DNA of 8,619 bases, taken from assembly GCA_003158755.1 (NCBI GenBank), contig PMLF01000218.1, forward strand, positions 1 through 8,619, read 5' to 3'. Positions 6,474 to 8,619 of this stretch are shown piece by piece (position 1 is the stretch's first letter; each line of letters opens with the position of its first letter). Below the pieces are notes generated by a model. It saw nothing but the letters and a program-made list of their open reading frames with translations, did not search any database and was not told where the DNA came from. The position numbers and the translations under genes were made by a program. Origin of the DNA: Elusimicrobiota bacterium. Lineage in GTDB: Bacteria; Elusimicrobiota; Elusimicrobia; FEN-1173.

Positions 6474-7871
6474 TTACCATACCACCGCGAACTTCACCCG
6501 CCCCCGAATGACGGCGCCTCCCTTCTTCCCGTGGATCACGGCGTAATAGACGCCGCTCGCCTTCTTTCCCATCCAGACGTAGTCGTAGTAGGGCCGTCCG
6601 TCCGACGCCGTGCCAGTCGGACCGCCGGTCACCCGGTCGGAGTGGACCACCGACCCCGCCGCGTCGTAGATCGTGATCTCCAGTTCGTCCGCGTCGCCCA
6701 CGAAGGCCCGGATCGTTGGGTTCACCCCCACCGATGGGTTCGGAAAGACTGCCGTTTCCGCCGTCGTGACGGATGCGGAACCCGTGTTGCCGTCGCCGGT
6801 TCCGCCGCCCGCACCCCCGCCGGTTCCGCCGCCGGAACCGCCTCCCGTTCCGCCCCCTGACCCGCCGCCGGAACTTCCGGTTGCGGCCCCCGGCACAGCG
6901 GCGGAGTCCGGATTGAAAGCCGGATTGTTGAGCCACGTGGAAATGTCCACCGCCTCGAAAGCGCTTCCCGGGATGCCGGTGAGCGCGTGCAAATCGTCGT
7001 CATTCCATCGGTCGTCGTTGGTCCCGGAAATGTACCAGTCGGACCCGTTGTCGGCCAAAATGAGCCCAAACTTCTTCAGGGCGCGCAAAATGACCTGGTT
7101 GTTGGTCGAGAAGGACGAGATATCGAAGTTCGCCTTAAGCCGGAATCGCTGGCCCATGGGCGGGAGGCTCAGGTTCGTGCTGGAATTGGCTTGATGCCGG
7201 GCCGGCCAGATATAAGCCGCCTGGATGTGAGAGTTGTCGGCCGTGAACCGGAGGGCGTGGGCGATCGCCCCGCGGGCGACCTCGTCGTAGCGCACCAGTC
7301 CCGGGAAAACAGGAAGGCCCGCCGCGTCGGAAGACGTCCACCCGTCGGGGCGCAGAGCGTCCGACGACAAATCGAAAATGGCGCCGGAACCGGCGGTCCA
7401 GGACGTCTGGTCGGTCGGCGACTTGGGCCAGGTGTACCACGTCTCGTAGAGGAGATGCGCGGCGGTGTCGATGACGAGCAGATGGCGGTCTTCGTCCGTG
7501 GGATCGGTCCAGCCGTTCAGTCCTTCGATTAAAGGGTTCAGGGGGATCGGGTAGGGGCCCGGGTCGCTTTCGTCGGCGGAGTCGAAGGCGATGGAGACTT
7601 TGGCCTGCCCCGCGCCCACCAGGTTGTAGGGAATCCCGATGGGCTGGCCGTCATACGTCGTTCCGAAGTCGGGGTGCAGACCCGTCGTCGCGCCGATGGA
7701 GGCGATGTAGGCGGCGGAAAGCGGATGAACCGGCAAGGTGTCCACGGCGACGTTCCAAACATTATCCGCCGGAAATACGGAACCCGTGTAGTCCGGCATC
7801 TGGTAGGCCCGCCCGACGACGGCCGCGCCGCAAAGCGTCACGGCGAAAAGAACCCCAGCCCAAGTTTTCAT
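6474..7871 (-). CDS. Secreted protein of a conserved family of unknown function, with sorting-type C-terminal domain
   Basis: The 465-residue protein starts at the ATG at 7871, just after a strong GGAGG. The frame is open upstream to 8213, but that part overlaps the preceding gene and is not coding. Residues 1-22 form a signal peptide (MKTW, hydrophobic core, GRA). Residues 30-310 form one domain with a motif pattern I recall from many uncharacterised bacterial proteins. The motifs are SVFPADNVWN, LPVHPLSAAYIASIG, HPDFGT, ESDPGPYPIP, DEDRHLLVID, AGSGAIFDLSS, FPGLVRYDEV, AIAHALRFT, YIWPARH, PPMGQRFRLKA, ILRALKKFGLILADNGSDWYI and DDRWNDDDL. I know no assigned reaction; the invariant Asp, His and Trp/Tyr residues would fit sugar binding or hydrolysis, but that is a guess. 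Residues 334-361 are a GGGX linker, and residues 370-465 are a sorting-type domain nearly identical to that of the downstream protein. It sits between two heparinase-like genes with gaps of 14 and 15 bases, which suggests it serves the same extracellular process. Confidence 0.85.
   Translation of the reverse strand: MKTWAGVLFAVTLCGAAVVGRAYQMPDYTGSVFPADNVWNVAVDTLPVHPLSAAYIASIGATTGLHPDFGTTYDGQPIGIPYNLVGAGQAKVSIAFDSADESDPGPYPIPLNPLIEGLNGWTDPTDEDRHLLVIDTAAHLLYETWYTWPKSPTDQTSWTAGSGAIFDLSSDALRPDGWTSSDAAGLPVFPGLVRYDEVARGAIAHALRFTADNSHIQAAYIWPARHQANSSTNLSLPPMGQRFRLKANFDISSFSTNNQVILRALKKFGLILADNGSDWYISGTNDDRWNDDDLHALTGIPGSAFEAVDISTWLNNPAFNPDSAAVPGAATGSSGGGSGGGTGGGSGGGTGGGAGGGTGDGNTGSASVTTAETAVFPNPSVGVNPTIRAFVGDADELEITIYDAAGSVVHSDRVTGGPTGTASDGRPYYDYVWMGKKASGVYYAVIHGKKGGAVIRGRVKFAVVW
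6481..6760 (-). repeat. Copy 2 of duplicated C-terminal domain coding sequence
   Basis: The partner of 2791-3070. The encoded final 92 residues (from ETA to the end) differ from copy 1 at about 11 positions. The last residue is W here and R in copy 1. The upstream domains of the two proteins are unrelated, so the tail has been added as a module or homogenised by recombination. Confidence 0.85.
6789..6872 (-). repeat. Tandem GGGX codon repeats (interdomain linker)
   Basis: Seven four-residue units encode SGGG SGGG TGGG SGGG TGGG AGGG TGDG (residues 334-361). They form a flexible linker between the unknown-function domain and the C-terminal sorting-type domain. The near-repetitive 12-base units are prone to length change by slippage. 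Confidence 0.85.
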
Positions 7872-7876
7872 GCTTT

Positions 7877-7881
7877 CCTCC
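7877..7881 (-). promoter_or_regulatory. Shine-Dalgarno of the 465-residue protein gene
   Basis: GGAGG on the minus strand, five bases before the ATG at 7871. It lies in the 14-base gap after the upstream TAA (7886-7888) and decides the start against the longer open frame that reaches 8213. Confidence 0.85.
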
Positions 7882-7885
7882 GCTA

Positions 7886-8619
7886 TTACTGCCCCCAGAC
7901 CGGTCCGTTGTCGGTGTAGCTGATCGGTTGAACATTGGCCCGCAGCGCCACAAGCCCCGCGCCGGCCAGATTTACGGTGCCGCCCGCGCTGGTCTGCCCC
8001 TTGTTGAAGACGATGGTCGTGTCGGCGCCGGCGGTCGGGTGCAGAGTTACCGTAAAGGTGCCGGTGGTCGGGTCGGACGGCGCGCTGTCCACCACGGAGG
8101 CGACGAGGTTGCCGGCGGTGGCATCCCGCCCCTGCAAAACGTTCAGAAAGTACCGCTGGGCGTCGCCCGACGTGTCCAGCTCCACGCGGTATTGGCCGAT
8201 TCCCGCGCTGCAACCGGGACAGGATTCCTCGTTGATCACCCGCCGGGTCGGGTTCGACGGCACGAGCGTGGTCAGACGGAGCGCCTGGGTGCCGTTCACG
8301 GCCGTCAAGTGCGTGGCGTCTTCCAGCGTGGGGTTCGTCTCGAAGTGGACGTCGAAGGTGTTGACCTCGTTGGCCGCGGAGAGGCCCGCGTCGACGCCCG
8401 TCGTTACGTTGCCGGTGGTCAGCCGGTCCAGGATCACCGTGGTCTCGAGGGCGCGCAGGAACAAAAGCTCGCGTTCGACGTGCACCACCGCGCCCGAATT
8501 GTACTGAGGGTAGTCCGAATTCCAGAGATACTGCGGGGTCATATCTACGTCGGCGTAGGTGTAGCCCGCCTGGGATTCGAGCCGGCGAACCGCGGTTTGC
8601 CCCATGCTGGGACCCGGCA
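7886..8619 (-). CDS. C-terminal part of a heparinase II/III-like protein (5' end outside window)
   Basis: The frame is open from the window edge to a TAA at 7886-7888, giving about 244 residues. The methionine at 8605 sits in a continuous PGPSMGQT context without a ribosome binding site, so the gene almost certainly begins beyond the window. The visible part resembles the C-terminal beta-sandwich of heparinase II/III-like lyases. AGYTYADVDMTPQYLW is followed by VERELLFLRALETTVILDRL, matching in order and spacing WVYAQADFAGAY and LLFLRSLGLVLVHDQV in the 1224-residue protein of this operon. A CPGC pair in ESCPGCSAG could form a disulphide. The catalytic centre is not in the window, so activity cannot be judged. 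Unlike its two downstream neighbours it has no FPNP...GVYY tail: it stops right after VQPISYTDNGPVWGQ. It is the first visible gene of the operon, 14 bases before the next start. Confidence 0.75.
   Translation of the reverse strand, partial: PGPSMGQTAVRRLESQAGYTYADVDMTPQYLWNSDYPQYNSGAVVHVERELLFLRALETTVILDRLTTGNVTTGVDAGLSAANEVNTFDVHFETNPTLEDATHLTAVNGTQALRLTTLVPSNPTRRVINEESCPGCSAGIGQYRVELDTSGDAQRYFLNVLQGRDATAGNLVASVVDSAPSDPTTGTFTVTLHPTAGADTTIVFNKGQTSAGGTVNLAGAGLVALRANVQPISYTDNGPVWGQ

Noticed and set aside
6792..6872. GC-rich repeated bases considered as a non-coding repeat array or CRISPR-like structure
   Set aside because: The units are in-frame Gly/Ser/Thr codons forming a linker between two protein domains; there are no spacers.
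7872..8213. N-terminal extension of the 465-residue protein to an ATG at 8213
   Set aside because: It would overlap the upstream gene by over 300 bases. The extension is Arg-rich and unlike a secreted protein, while the ATG at 7871 has GGAGG and starts a clear signal peptide.
8603..8605. ATG at 8605 as the true start of the right-hand gene
   Set aside because: The frame stays open to the window edge, there is no Shine-Dalgarno sequence or signal peptide, and the sequence starts in the middle of a family domain.

Overview
The window is about 62% GC and comes from a bacterium that secretes many large proteins. It holds five protein genes, two of them cut by the window edges, and I see no RNA genes, CRISPR array or insertion sequence. 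Lineage cannot be fixed from these genes. Two secreted proteins end in an FPNP...GVYY-type beta-sandwich (FlgD-Ig-like / type IX secretion C-terminal-like). That suggests a Gram-negative lineage with surface-sorted exoenzymes, for example Bacteroidota relatives or phyla such as Elusimicrobiota or Omnitrophota; this is inference.

Layout from left to right. Positions 1-1350 (minus) hold the N-terminal 450 residues of a secreted protein with a G8-like domain followed by a right-handed beta-helix. Positions 1351-1550 are an AT-rich (about 36% GC) divergent intergenic region with small inverted repeats and an exact TATAAT. Positions 1551-2762 (plus) encode a 403-residue AAA-type ATPase with a DUF4143-type C-terminal half, the only non-secreted product and the only plus-strand gene. 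Positions 2784-8619 (minus) form a tight three-gene block. In transcription order it is the C-terminal part of a heparinase II/III-like protein (8619-7886), a 465-residue secreted protein of a conserved but functionally unassigned family (7871-6474), and a 1224-residue multidomain heparinase II/III-like protein (6458-2784). The gaps in the block are 14-15 bases and each contains a good Shine-Dalgarno sequence, so it is very probably an operon.

The likely common theme is export of proteins that bind or cleave acidic polysaccharide: two heparinase-like proteins in one operon, with a G8/beta-helix protein nearby. The 465- and 1224-residue proteins share an almost identical C-terminal domain of about 95 residues, about 86% identical in DNA over 280 ungapped bases. 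It looks like a common sorting or anchoring tag. No transporter, sensor or regulator of a polysaccharide-utilisation locus is visible, so the substrate remains unknown. The ATPase gene looks like an independent unit dropped between the secreted-protein genes.
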